Assembly (NCBI GenBank): GCA_002320815.1
Contig: DCLA01000079.1
Location: forward strand, 31,144 to 95,143
From: Myxococcales bacterium UBA1660
GTDB lineage: Bacteria > Myxococcota_A > Polyangia > Polyangiales > Houyiibacteriaceae
Direction: 5' to 3'
DNA: 64,000 nucleotides
The number at the start of each line of letters is the position of its first letter. Position 1 is the stretch's first letter. Below are positions 43,299 to 51,443 of this stretch, one piece after another. A program made the position numbers and the translations under genes. The notes below the pieces were generated by a model. That model was not told the origin of the DNA and did not search any database. It was given only the letters and a program-made list of their open reading frames with translations.

Positions 43299-44495
43299 TC
43301 AGGGGCGACGATCGCAGAGCGGTAGCGCTCGCGTGGGGTAGAGCGCGAGCAGAGGCAAGTTCTGGCCCTGGGGCTCGAGAGTTCCGAGGTCGTCCGGGAC
43401 GGGATCGGACTCGATCACGAACCCATCGTCGATGCGGTAGAGGATCCCGCCCAGGGACCCCACCGTGCCTTCGCTGGGGCCCCGGCGGTAGACGGAGTTG
43501 CCGCCCCCGGTGATGAACCCGACGAAGACATCGCCCTCGTCCAGCGGGATGGCGGTCTCCAGAGTGAAGCGCCGCCACTCCCACGGGGCGTCCGCAGCGA
43601 CGCCCTGGATGGCGCTCTGGCCGAGGAGCCTGCCGGCCCGAGCGCCCCGATCGAGCGCTTCGTACACCACCACGCGATAGCTCTCGGGGTCGGCGCCGGG
43701 GCGGTCCGGTCCGAGATAGTTCGTAGACCCGCATCGCGGGTCCAGCTCCAGCGGTGGCTCCTGATGGCGCCCGGCGACCTCGACGTAGACCGCGTCGATC
43801 TCGGCGGAGCCGGAGACCTGCACGCGGTTCAATCGCACGTAGTTGACGGACCCGGTCGGACGAAAAGCGCAGTCATCGGGCGGGGTCACTCCCCCCACCG
43901 AGCAGGCGAAGCGGGGCGCGCCCAGGCCCGTCCCTTCGTCCACCCGGCCGTCGCAATCCTCGTCGAGACCGTTGCAGGCCTCGATGGCCGAAAAGGTGCA
44001 ATCGTCGGCGCCGTCCGGGTCGACGCTCGCGACCGGCGCGCCCAGCGCGTCGGCGCACCCCAGCAGATCGTCGATCGCGGAGCCCGCCGGAGCCACCGTC
44101 GCCACGCAGCTCGTTCCGTCGCACGTTGAGGGGTAGGGGCACTCGCCGCAGCCGTCCGAGGCGACCCGGTCGAGCACCCGCCGGTCTCCGAGCTCCCCGG
44201 CGGTCTCGGTCCAGCGATGGGTGCTGGTGGTGCATCCGTCGGCGTCGATGAGCTGAACGGTCAGGCCATAGGGTTGCCCGGCGCGGCTGGCGGTCACCGG
44301 GATGGTCAGGGGGAAGGTCTCCGGTCCCACCGGGACCCGTCGGTCCAAGAGGCGGCGTCCGTCGGCGCAGACCACGGCGCGCACGTGGGTGGGGGCTCCC
44401 TCGCTCGCCGGATCCCGGGTGACCGAGACGACGTGCTGGCCGACCGAGGCGTCGCAGGCCAGGGCGAGGAAGAGCAGCGGCAGGAGGCGCTTCAT
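43299..44495 (-). CDS. lipoprotein of kinase cassette 2
   Basis: A 398-residue protein with signal 'MKRLLPLLFLALAC' (Cys14). An N-terminal beta domain is followed by a Cys-rich segment 'CGECPYPSTCDGTSCVA' and a putative metal-binding motif 'CNGLDEDCDGRVDEG', which is a common myxobacterial Ca-binding-like signature. The C-terminal 200 residues are beta-rich. Its ATG overlaps the stop of the TPR/PEGA-like gene (ATGA style), so it is co-transcribed with it. Function unknown, probably surface-exposed. Confidence 0.72.
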   Translation of the reverse strand: MKRLLPLLFLALACDASVGQHVVSVTRDPASEGAPTHVRAVVCADGRRLLDRRVPVGPETFPLTIPVTASRAGQPYGLTVQLIDADGCTTSTHRWTETAGELGDRRVLDRVASDGCGECPYPSTCDGTSCVATVAPAGSAIDDLLGCADALGAPVASVDPDGADDCTFSAIEACNGLDEDCDGRVDEGTGLGAPRFACSVGGVTPPDDCAFRPTGSVNYVRLNRVQVSGSAEIDAVYVEVAGRHQEPPLELDPRCGSTNYLGPDRPGADPESYRVVVYEALDRGARAGRLLGQSAIQGVAADAPWEWRRFTLETAIPLDEGDVFVGFITGGGNSVYRRGPSEGTVGSLGGILYRIDDGFVIESDPVPDDLGTLEPQGQNLPLLALYPTRALPLCDRRP

Positions 44496-45253
44496 GGGAG
44501 CCGGGTGTTCCCCCAGACGGGATCGACCACCAGGTCCGGCTCGGGCCGCGCGAGCGCCCACACCACCAGGGCGACCACCCCGGCGAGAACGGCGCCGGCG
44601 CCGACCCCGAGCCCGATGCGCAACGCACGCCGGTCGGGCGGCGGGGCCTCGAGGAGCAGCTCGGTGACCTCGCCGGCCCGCAGGGTCACGCTCTGGGCGC
44701 GCACGTTGCCGTCCTCGTCCGTCGCGCGGACCACGTGGTTGCCGGGCAGGACGCGGCCGCGCCACGCGCCCTCGGGATCGACGGCGCCGAGGCTCCGGTC
44801 GTCGAGCTCCAGGTCGAGGGTCACCTCGGTGCGTAGCTCGAGGATGGCGATGCGGAGCTCGAGGTCTTCCCGGAGGCGGCGGAGGGAATCGGACTGGGCC
44901 TCGCTGGGCTCGCCGTACTGGCCCATGGCCGTGAGCTCCACCAGCTCCAGCGCCCGGATGGGGTCCCCGGTGGCGAGCCACGCGCGGGCGAGGTTCCACG
45001 CCGCCACCACCGTGGGCGCCGCATCCAGCGAGGCCTCGAAGGCTTCGCGGGCGTCGATGGGGCGTCCCTCGCGGAAGGCGACCACGCCGGACTCGAAGTG
45101 CGCTGCGGCGGCGTCCATGTCGGGCTCCGACGCGGTCTGCGCGCGGACGGCGCTCGACGTGAGCAGAAGGAGCCCGGCCACCCACGCGCACACCCAACGC
45201 ATCCCCGTGAGGGATAGCAGCAGACGCTTCGGTGCGTCCATCATCCGCGTCAC
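44492..45253 (-). CDS. secreted TPR/PEGA-like membrane protein, cassette 2
   Basis: A 253-residue protein with a signal ending 'LLTSSAVRAQ', TPR-like helices ('AAHFESGVVAFREGRPIDAREAFEASLDAAPTVVAAWNLARAWLATGDP') at about 40-105, a beta-rich PEGA-like segment ('DLELDDRSLGAVDPEGAWRGRVLPGNHVVRATDE') and one membrane helix near 215-235. It starts 7 bases after the kinase stop and is the counterpart of 36251 and 11927. ATGs at 45244 and 45241 are also possible starts. Confidence 0.7.
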   Translation of the reverse strand: MTRMMDAPKRLLLSLTGMRWVCAWVAGLLLLTSSAVRAQTASEPDMDAAAAHFESGVVAFREGRPIDAREAFEASLDAAPTVVAAWNLARAWLATGDPIRALELVELTAMGQYGEPSEAQSDSLRRLREDLELRIAILELRTEVTLDLELDDRSLGAVDPEGAWRGRVLPGNHVVRATDEDGNVRAQSVTLRAGEVTELLLEAPPPDRRALRIGLGVGAGAVLAGVVALVVWALARPEPDLVVDPVWGNTRLP

Positions 45254-45260
45254 CGATCCC

Positions 45261-46808
45261 TCACCGCGGGAAGCTGGTCCAGATGTCGTCGGCGGGCGCG
45301 GCGCGGGTCATCGCGGTGGGTGCCGGCTCGGCGGCGGCGGGAGCCGCCCGACGGCGACGGGCACGCCTGGTCGGGGCGGACGCCGGTTCGCGCGGCGCTG
45401 CCTCCATGGGGGTGGGTTCCATGGAGCCCGCTTCCACGACGGTGCCTTCCAGCGGAAGGGCCTCGACGTCGACGGGCGTCTCGACGTCGGCTTCCTCGAG
45501 CGCGACGGGGGCCGCGGGCTCCGGTTCGACGGCCGACTCGGATGCCGTTGCCGATTCGGTGGCGCCCGCGTCGGGCCCGAAGCCTGTCGGGGGGCGCGGC
45601 CCTTCGGTCGCTTCGGTCGCCTCGGGAACCTCGGGCGCCGAGGTCGCGAGACCGAGTCCCACCGCCACCAGCGCGGCGGTGCCCACGGCGCCGGCGAGCA
45701 GGAGGGACCGGCGCGAGCGCGTCGGAGTCGGCGTGGGCGTGGGCGCCGGCGTCGGTGCCGGTGCGATGGCGCGCGGGACGGCCGCGCGGGTCGCGTCGTC
45801 GAGATCCACGGTCAGCTCGACCTCCGGCGCGGGGAGCGCCGACGAGTCGCGCATGGCGCGGACCGCTTCGGCGATGCGCTCCGCGCGCTCGACCCGCTGC
45901 TCCCCGAAGAGCGTCTCGAGGAGCTCCGGGAGGTCCTCGGCGTCGAGCTCGCCGCGGACCTCGTCCAGTACCTCGGCGACCTCCAACGCGGTGGCCGGCC
46001 GATGCTCGCGCTCCTTGGCCAGGAGCCGAAAGAGCAGCTGCTCGACCGCCGGCGGCAGGTCGCTCCGCTCTTCGCCGATGTCCGGCGGGGGCTCCTCCAG
46101 GATCCGTCGCGGCGGCGGGGTGGACCCCTTGCCGTAGAGCCGCTTGCCGGCGAGCACCTCGTACAGAACCACGCCGAGGCTGAAGAGATCCGAACGCGGG
46201 TCGAGGTCCTGGAAGCGCAGCTGCTCGGGGGACATGTACCCGAGCTTCCCCTTGAGGAGCCCTTCGGTGGTGGTCGAGAGGTGCTCCAGGACCTTGGCGA
46301 CGCCGAAGTCGGTCACTCGGGTCACGCCGTCGAACCCGATGAGGAGATTGTGCGGTGAGACGTCCCGGTGGACCACGGTGAGCCGTTCGCCGGCGGGGGT
46401 CGTGGCGCGGTGCGCGGCGTGAAGTCCGCGGGCGGCGTCGGCGACGATCTCCAGAGCGGCCGCGAGGGGCAGCCGCTGACCGCGGCCGCCGAGCTCCCGG
46501 AGGATCTCGGCCAGGCTCGCGCCGTCGATGTACTCCATGATCAGGTAGGGCCCGGTCGGGCCTTCCCGAACGTCGATCACGCTGACCACGTTCCGGTGCC
46601 GGAGCAGGCCCGCGATCTTGCCCTCGGTGAGGAACATCCGGCGGACGTCGCCGTCGCTCTCGAATCCGGCCCGGAGGGTCTTCCGGGCGTACACCCGCTC
46701 GAAGCCGCCCTCGCGCCGGAGGACGATGCTCACCGTGCCCATTCCGCCGCTGGCCAGCGGCGTCAGCTCGACGTAGTCGTCTCCTCGCTCGGTCTGCTGC
46801 GGGCTCAT
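45261..46808 (-). CDS. membrane Ser/Thr protein kinase, cassette 2
   Basis: A 515-residue protein. Kinase domain with 'LASGGMGTVSIVL', Lys43, 'HRDVSPHN' with Asp149, Asp167 in DFG and 'GYMSPEQLRF'. A Pro/Thr repeat linker leads to a membrane helix ('SLLLAGAVGTAALVAVGLGLA') at about 375-395, and then an acidic Glu/Ala/Pro-rich external part with a basic patch 'TRRARRRR' and final 'DDIWTSFPR'. It is the first gene of a minus-strand operon and divergent from winged-helix paralog B. Confidence 0.9.
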   Translation of the reverse strand: MSPQQTERGDDYVELTPLASGGMGTVSIVLRREGGFERVYARKTLRAGFESDGDVRRMFLTEGKIAGLLRHRNVVSVIDVREGPTGPYLIMEYIDGASLAEILRELGGRGQRLPLAAALEIVADAARGLHAAHRATTPAGERLTVVHRDVSPHNLLIGFDGVTRVTDFGVAKVLEHLSTTTEGLLKGKLGYMSPEQLRFQDLDPRSDLFSLGVVLYEVLAGKRLYGKGSTPPPRRILEEPPPDIGEERSDLPPAVEQLLFRLLAKEREHRPATALEVAEVLDEVRGELDAEDLPELLETLFGEQRVERAERIAEAVRAMRDSSALPAPEVELTVDLDDATRAAVPRAIAPAPTPAPTPTPTPTRSRRSLLLAGAVGTAALVAVGLGLATSAPEVPEATEATEGPRPPTGFGPDAGATESATASESAVEPEPAAPVALEEADVETPVDVEALPLEGTVVEAGSMEPTPMEAAPREPASAPTRRARRRRAAPAAAEPAPTAMTRAAPADDIWTSFPR

Positions 46809-46815
46809 GCCGGGC

Positions 46816-46842
46816 GGGCATCCTATCGACTTTTGGATGCCC
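46816..46842. promoter_or_regulatory. perfect inverted repeat between kinase and winged-helix regulator
   Basis: GGGCATCC and GGATGCCC separated by 11 bases, beginning 8 bases upstream of the kinase start and ending 30 bases before the TTG start of the regulator. A natural operator for a dimeric winged-helix protein controlling both directions. Confidence 0.6.
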
Positions 46843-46855
46843 CAGCACGGTGAGG

Positions 46856-46861
46856 CATACT
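46856..46861 (+). promoter_or_regulatory. candidate -10 element before winged-helix paralog B
   Basis: CATACT in GAGGCATACTCG, 11 bases before TTG 46873. The 9-mer GGCATACTC is shared with the promoter of paralog A. Confidence 0.35.
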
Positions 46862-46872
46862 CGCCTCCCGCC

Positions 46873-48330
46873 TTGCACGAACTGCCGACAGCCGCTCTGC
46901 GTGTGGACCGAGCCGAGGCGCGCGAGCACGCCGCGCGCTTGGGGGACCACGCCGGCGCGGTCCAAGCGCTGCTCGAGCGGCTGTGGGGGCAGGCGCCTCG
47001 ACACCCGGAGCGGTGGGTTCGCGCCCTGGAAGCCGAACCCTGCCTGCGCGCCGGGGTCGGGGAGCTCGTCGCGCGGGAAGCCTTCGAGGCGCACGATCAC
47101 GGCTCCCTGCGCCGAGCCATCGCGGCGGTGGAGCGCGCGGGCGACGACCTGTCGGCCGCGCGCTGGCGAGCGCTGGCGAACGCGCCCACCTCGGATCTCG
47201 AGGGGCTGGAGGCCCTCGAGGCGCGCGCGCGGACCGAGGGCCGCTCGGTCGAGCTGGTGGACCTGGTCATGGCCCAGGCGGCCCATCTCGCCGCCGCCGG
47301 GGACGCTCCGAATGCGCTCGCGCGGGCCCGGCGGGCGCTGCGCATGGCCGGCGCCGAGGGGCTCCCGCTGCAAGAGCTCCAGGCCTGCCTGGGGCTCGCG
47401 GCCGCCCGGCGCGAGCGGGGCGAAGCCCACCTGGCGCGCCGGGCCCTCGCCTTGGTCGCGCCGCTCGCGCCTTCGGGGCTCCAGGGATCCATCCGCTTGG
47501 AGCAGGTCCTCGCCGGGCTGGATGCGCCTCGCGCGGCCGAAGGCTCGCCCGCCGACGAGGCGGCCCATGCGCTCGCGCGGCACGCGGCGGGCGAGCCCTT
47601 CGCGGCGGGGTCCCTGGACCTGCTGCCGGTGTCGGCGGAGCTGGTCGCGGTGGCGCGTCGCGCGATGGGCACCGGCGACGGGTCGGCTTGGGCGGCGGGC
47701 GAAACCCATCGGGTCCCCCGGGGCCTGATCGCGTTCGGGGCCTTCGCCGCGACCACCACCGCGCCGGCGTTCGTGGTGGCCAGCCCCGAAGGCGCGCGGC
47801 GCGTGCTCGGCGCCGGTCTGAACCATCTGCCCCAGGTGGAGCGCATCGACACCCCGGACGCTCCCCAGGAGCGCACCGTGATGGCCGTGGCCTGGCTCGC
47901 GCTCCACCGGGCCGAGGTGGCCGAAGAGCTCTTCTTCGAGCGCCTCTATGGGTTCCCCTATGAGCAGGCCATCCATCGCTCGGTGCTCAACAAGCTCCTC
48001 TCCCGCGCCCGACAGCTCGTCGCCGACCGCGGGGAGCTGGTCCGCGAGGACGGGCGCATCGCGCTCCGGGTCGAGCGGCCCTTCGCGCTCTGGGATCCGC
48101 GCTGCGCTCCGGGCCTCGAAGAGCGCCTCATGGTCGCGCTGGGCGGCGGCCCCCGCTCCGCCGCCGACGTGGCCGGGGCGCTGGGCTACTCGAAGCGCGC
48201 GGTGCAGCTCGCGCTCAAGAGCCTGGTCGACGAGGGCGCGTGCCGCCCCGTGCAGGAGGGGCGGCACGTGCACTACGTGCTCGAAGATACGGCGCTCACC
48301 AGCCTCACCGTGTCGCGCTTCCAGCGCTGA
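46873..48330 (+). CDS. winged-helix regulator with helical repeat region, paralog B
   Basis: About 485 residues from TTG 46873. The frame is open to an ATG at 46807, but that start would overlap the inverted repeat and the divergent kinase start. N-terminal two-thirds are helical repeats rich in Ala/Leu/Arg ('NALARARRALRMAGAEG'). Then 'EEELFFERLYGFPYEQAIHRSVLNKLLSRAR'-like sequence and the winged helix ('RSAADVAGALGYSKRAVQLALKSLVDEGACRPVQEGRHVHYVLEDT'). Homologous to 34656-36125 over its length. It is divergent from kinase cassette 2, so it is likely its transcriptional regulator. Confidence 0.7.
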   Translation: MHELPTAALRVDRAEAREHAARLGDHAGAVQALLERLWGQAPRHPERWVRALEAEPCLRAGVGELVAREAFEAHDHGSLRRAIAAVERAGDDLSAARWRALANAPTSDLEGLEALEARARTEGRSVELVDLVMAQAAHLAAAGDAPNALARARRALRMAGAEGLPLQELQACLGLAAARRERGEAHLARRALALVAPLAPSGLQGSIRLEQVLAGLDAPRAAEGSPADEAAHALARHAAGEPFAAGSLDLLPVSAELVAVARRAMGTGDGSAWAAGETHRVPRGLIAFGAFAATTTAPAFVVASPEGARRVLGAGLNHLPQVERIDTPDAPQERTVMAVAWLALHRAEVAEELFFERLYGFPYEQAIHRSVLNKLLSRARQLVADRGELVREDGRIALRVERPFALWDPRCAPGLEERLMVALGGGPRSAADVAGALGYSKRAVQLALKSLVDEGACRPVQEGRHVHYVLEDTALTSLTVSRFQR

Positions 48331-48334
48331 CCTC

Positions 48335-49669
48335 TCAGCGGAGCAGCGCGCCCAGGGGTCCCGAGCAGTGCTCCGGGATCCCGAAGGTGCGATCGTCGTA
48401 TCCCAGCGCGCGCAGGACGGAGACGTAGAGGTCGGCGTGGGCCGCGCCGCGCGCGTCGACGACGCCGCCGGTGCGGAAGACCGAGGGCATGCCGGCGACC
48501 AGGAAGGGCAGCCGTCGCTTGGAGTGGTTGTTCCCCTTGCCGACCTCGTTGATGAAGACCACCGCGGTGTGGTCGAGGAGCCGGGATCCGTCCGCCTCCT
48601 CCACCGCCGCCAGTTCGTCGAGGAGGTGCGCGAGCTCCCCGGCGTAGAAGCGGTCCGCCTCGGAGAGGTCTTCCTGGACCCGCGCGTTGGAGTCGCCGCC
48701 GTGCGAGAGGCCGTGGTGATGGTCGGCGTGCCCGCTGAAGCGGATGCGCGACTCGCCGGTCGACCACTGGAACGCTGCGACCCGGGTGAGATCGCAGGCG
48801 AGGGCGTGCACCATGAGATCGGTGAGGTACCGGCCGACCCCCTGGTACCCCGTGCCTCCGGCGTAGGTCTCCGGGGTCTGGCAGAGGTCGGCTCCCAGGT
48901 GCGCGAGTCGGTCTTCGAGCTCGCCCACCGCGCTGGCGTGGGCGTCGAGCCGCCGGCGGTCCTCGGCGCCGAGCCGACCCCGGAGCCGGGCGAGGTCGTC
49001 GCTCACGCCATCCAGGAGCCGCTGCTGTCGAGCCTGCTCGGCGGCGCGGCTGGCGGACTCGTCACCCAGGGGCGCGAAGATGCGGGCGAAGGCTTCGGCC
49101 GGATCCTGCATCGGCGTCACCGGCTCGAAGCGATCGCGCCAGAACGCATGGTTGATCGGCGTGTGCGGCAGCCCGCCCGCGCGGGACCCGAAGACCAGCG
49201 AGTCGAAGAGGGTGGTGCCCCGGAGCCGTCGGGCCACGAGTTGGTCGATGGAGGGGCCGCCCGCGCTGCCGTCCTTCAGGTGACCGGCGCTCGCGTAGCG
49301 ACCGCTGGGTCCCATCACCAGCGGCCGGGCCACCGCCGCGTGGGAGGTTCCCAGGTCGTGCGGGTTGCGGCCGACCGGGTCTTCCATCGCGCTGACCATG
49401 TCGAGGCGCTCCAGGATCGCGAGGTCGGCCCGGTGGCGCTGGAGCGGCATCATGTTGGCGCCCCAGCGCAGCTCGCCGCCGCTCGTCGTCGGGAACCAGC
49501 GGTCGGGGACCACGCCGTTGGAGCGGTAGACGATGACGAGGCGCTTGGGCACCTCCCGGGCCTGAGCGACGCTCCGGCCCGCGGGGAGCATCGCGCTCAG
49601 GAAAGGCAGGCCCAGCGCCCCGGCACCCAGGCCCCGCAACATCCGGCGGCGGCTGATCGTACGGCTCAT
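48335..49669 (-). CDS. DUF1552 family protein, Tat-exported
   Basis: A 444-residue protein. The N-terminus 'SRTISRRRMLRGLGAGALGLPFLSA' is a twin-arginine signal. The remainder has the DUF1552 layout seen in Planctomycetes and Myxococcota: 'RLVIVYRSNGVVPDRWFP', 'GTSHAAVARPLVMG', 'GPSIDQLVA', 'SGHADHHHGLSHGG' and 'VFINEVGKGNNHS'. The His cluster and Asp/Asn-rich motifs suggest relation to the DUF1501/alkaline-phosphatase-like superfamily. It is coupled by overlap (ATGA) to a DUF1588-type cytochrome-like protein. The two form a conserved pair of unknown function. Confidence 0.88.
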   Translation of the reverse strand: MSRTISRRRMLRGLGAGALGLPFLSAMLPAGRSVAQAREVPKRLVIVYRSNGVVPDRWFPTTSGGELRWGANMMPLQRHRADLAILERLDMVSAMEDPVGRNPHDLGTSHAAVARPLVMGPSGRYASAGHLKDGSAGGPSIDQLVARRLRGTTLFDSLVFGSRAGGLPHTPINHAFWRDRFEPVTPMQDPAEAFARIFAPLGDESASRAAEQARQQRLLDGVSDDLARLRGRLGAEDRRRLDAHASAVGELEDRLAHLGADLCQTPETYAGGTGYQGVGRYLTDLMVHALACDLTRVAAFQWSTGESRIRFSGHADHHHGLSHGGDSNARVQEDLSEADRFYAGELAHLLDELAAVEEADGSRLLDHTAVVFINEVGKGNNHSKRRLPFLVAGMPSVFRTGGVVDARGAAHADLYVSVLRALGYDDRTFGIPEHCSGPLGALLR

Positions 49670-51252
49670 CGTTCTTCTCCTTCGGCGTCGTCGCTCGGCG
49701 CCGCCACGCGGCGCATCAGAAAGGCGTCGGACGTCACCAGCGCCAGCACCAGGTCCCGGGCGTCCCGGTCGGCGCCCTGCATCGCGTCGTACCCGCCCTC
49801 GATGGCGCACTCGTCGTCCTCGGTCTCCAGGCTCTGCCGGAGGAAGCGGAACCACTGCCGCGAGAAACAGCGCTGCGCCTGGGCGCTCTCGGCGATGCGC
49901 GCCCCGAGCTCGGCGGCGCCGTCGAAGAAGCCGTCGACATCGGTGCCGCGCAGCTCCCCGCTGGCGTCGATGGGCAAGCCGTTCTCGGTGTCGCGGAGGC
50001 GACCGTCGGCGTCGAAGCGCTCGAAGGCGAAGCCGGGCGGGTCCAAGTAGTCGTGGCACGTGGCGCAGGCGGGATCCGCGCGGTGCTGGGCGAGCCGCTC
50101 GCGGGTGGTCAGGCTCGGGTCGGGATCGGGCGCCACGACCTCGACGTCCTCGGGCGGGTCGCCCACCGAGCCGCAGAAGATGCGCTCCCGGATGAAGAGC
50201 CCGCGGTGCAGCGGCGAGGTCTCGTAGCGGCGCGCGTGGGTGGCCAGGAAGGCGCCACTGGTCAGCACCCCGGCGTGGTGCGCGGGGTCGCGCTCGACCC
50301 GAACGAAGGCCTCGGAGCTCGGAGCGGAGTGGCCCCGGTAGCGGGCGAGAGCGTCGTTCTCCATGGTCCACGTCGCGGAGACCAGGTCGTCGAAGCCGAG
50401 GCGGCCGCCCGCGACCAGCGCGTCGACGAAGGCGTCGAGCTCCCGGCGGTAGAGGCCGGGGACGGCGTCGCTCCAGTCGCCGAAGACCTCGGGGTCCTTG
50501 TCGAGGTCCGCGAGGTGGTCGAGGTCGAGCCACCAGTGGAAGAAGGCCCGCAGCCACCGTTGGCCGCCCTCCGTGCCCAGCAGCCGTTCGCCTTCGGTCC
50601 GGACGCCTTCGGCGGTCTCGAGGGCTCCGGCCGCGGCGGCGTCGAGGAGGGCGTCGTCGGGAGTGGCGCCGGTGAGCGCGAAGGCGAGCCGCGTAGCCCG
50701 GGCCCACCCGTCGAGCTCCGCCACGCCGGGCGTGTCTCCCACCGGCTCGGGGACGTAGTGGAAGTGCGGAGAGCCGAAGAGCCGCGTCATCCGCTCCCGG
50801 CCGCTCGGGAGCGCCATCAGCGCGTCGAGCTCGGCGTCGCTCAGGGGGCGGCGCCAGACCCGACGTCCCCACGTCGCCACGCGCGTCCGGCACTCGGTGG
50901 TTTCGCCGCACTGGAGCCGGGGGCCCTCGGCGATGCCGACCTGCGCTCCGAAGTCGAGCTGTCGCTCGACGTCGATGGAGCCCACCAGATCCGCTCCGCC
51001 CGGGGCGTCGTGGAGGAGCTCTTCCGCCCGCGTCGAGGGCTCGCCGAAGAGCGCCTCGAGGGAGCGGTCGACGGCGCGCGCCGAGAGGCGGGAGAGGATG
51101 GCGGTACTCGCGGCCGGGCCCTGGGCAGCACACTGGGCCGGCGTGGGCGCGACGTCGGGTGAGTCCGTTGGAGAGTGTCCTCCCTCGCCGATGGTCCCCG
51201 TGCAACCGAGGGCTCCGACGAGGAGCATGAGCGAGGTGGTGGTTCGCGGCAT
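49666..51252 (-). CDS. DUF1592/DUF1588/DUF1585 lipoprotein with heme-c motif
   Basis: A 528-residue protein with signal ending 'LLVGALGC'. It contains, in order, DUF1595-like 'WGRRVWRRPLSDAELDALMAL', DUF1592-like central helices, DUF1588 with 'DPACATCHDYLDPPGFAFERFDADGRLRDTE' as separate recognisable pieces (one CXXCH for covalent heme) and a DUF1585-like end ('CFSRQWFRFLRQ'). It pairs with the DUF1552 protein by overlapping start and stop. Probably exported and redox active. The CGCAATCGCCGT motif lies 36 bases upstream. Confidence 0.88.
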   Translation of the reverse strand: MPRTTTSLMLLVGALGCTGTIGEGGHSPTDSPDVAPTPAQCAAQGPAASTAILSRLSARAVDRSLEALFGEPSTRAEELLHDAPGGADLVGSIDVERQLDFGAQVGIAEGPRLQCGETTECRTRVATWGRRVWRRPLSDAELDALMALPSGRERMTRLFGSPHFHYVPEPVGDTPGVAELDGWARATRLAFALTGATPDDALLDAAAAGALETAEGVRTEGERLLGTEGGQRWLRAFFHWWLDLDHLADLDKDPEVFGDWSDAVPGLYRRELDAFVDALVAGGRLGFDDLVSATWTMENDALARYRGHSAPSSEAFVRVERDPAHHAGVLTSGAFLATHARRYETSPLHRGLFIRERIFCGSVGDPPEDVEVVAPDPDPSLTTRERLAQHRADPACATCHDYLDPPGFAFERFDADGRLRDTENGLPIDASGELRGTDVDGFFDGAAELGARIAESAQAQRCFSRQWFRFLRQSLETEDDECAIEGGYDAMQGADRDARDLVLALVTSDAFLMRRVAAPSDDAEGEER

Positions 51253-51287
51253 GGCTCCATCATCCCGATCGCGGGCCGTGGTGCGGA

Positions 51288-51344
51288 GACGGCGATTGCG
51301 CAGGTGGTGGCGGAGCGGCACCCTGATCCTGCGCAATCGCCGTC
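51288..51344. repeat. 17-base perfect inverted repeat between divergent genes
   Basis: GACGGCGATTGCGCAGG and its exact complement CCTGCGCAATCGCCGTC, separated by 23 bases, in the 191-base gap between the divergent DUF1588-type and unknown lipoprotein genes. Each arm contains CGCAATCGCCGT directed towards the gene on its side, so this is more likely a double operator than a terminator. Confidence 0.7.
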
Positions 51345-51443
51345 CTCGGTGGTGGCTCCTCGCCGTGCGACACCTGGAGGGTCGACGCCGAGTTCGCTCG
51401 TCGACTCGAGCGAACCCTCGACGACGGAAAGAGAGCTGAGAAC

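Noticed and set aside
45250..48273. A minus-strand frame of about 1,000 codons
   Set aside because: It is antisense to the winged-helix gene and out of frame with the kinase; composition is Arg/Gly/Pro-rich noise.
49670..51205. Upstream extension of the DUF1552 gene by about 500 codons
   Set aside because: The extension is out of frame with the DUF1588 gene it covers, and the Tat signal at 49669 marks the real start.
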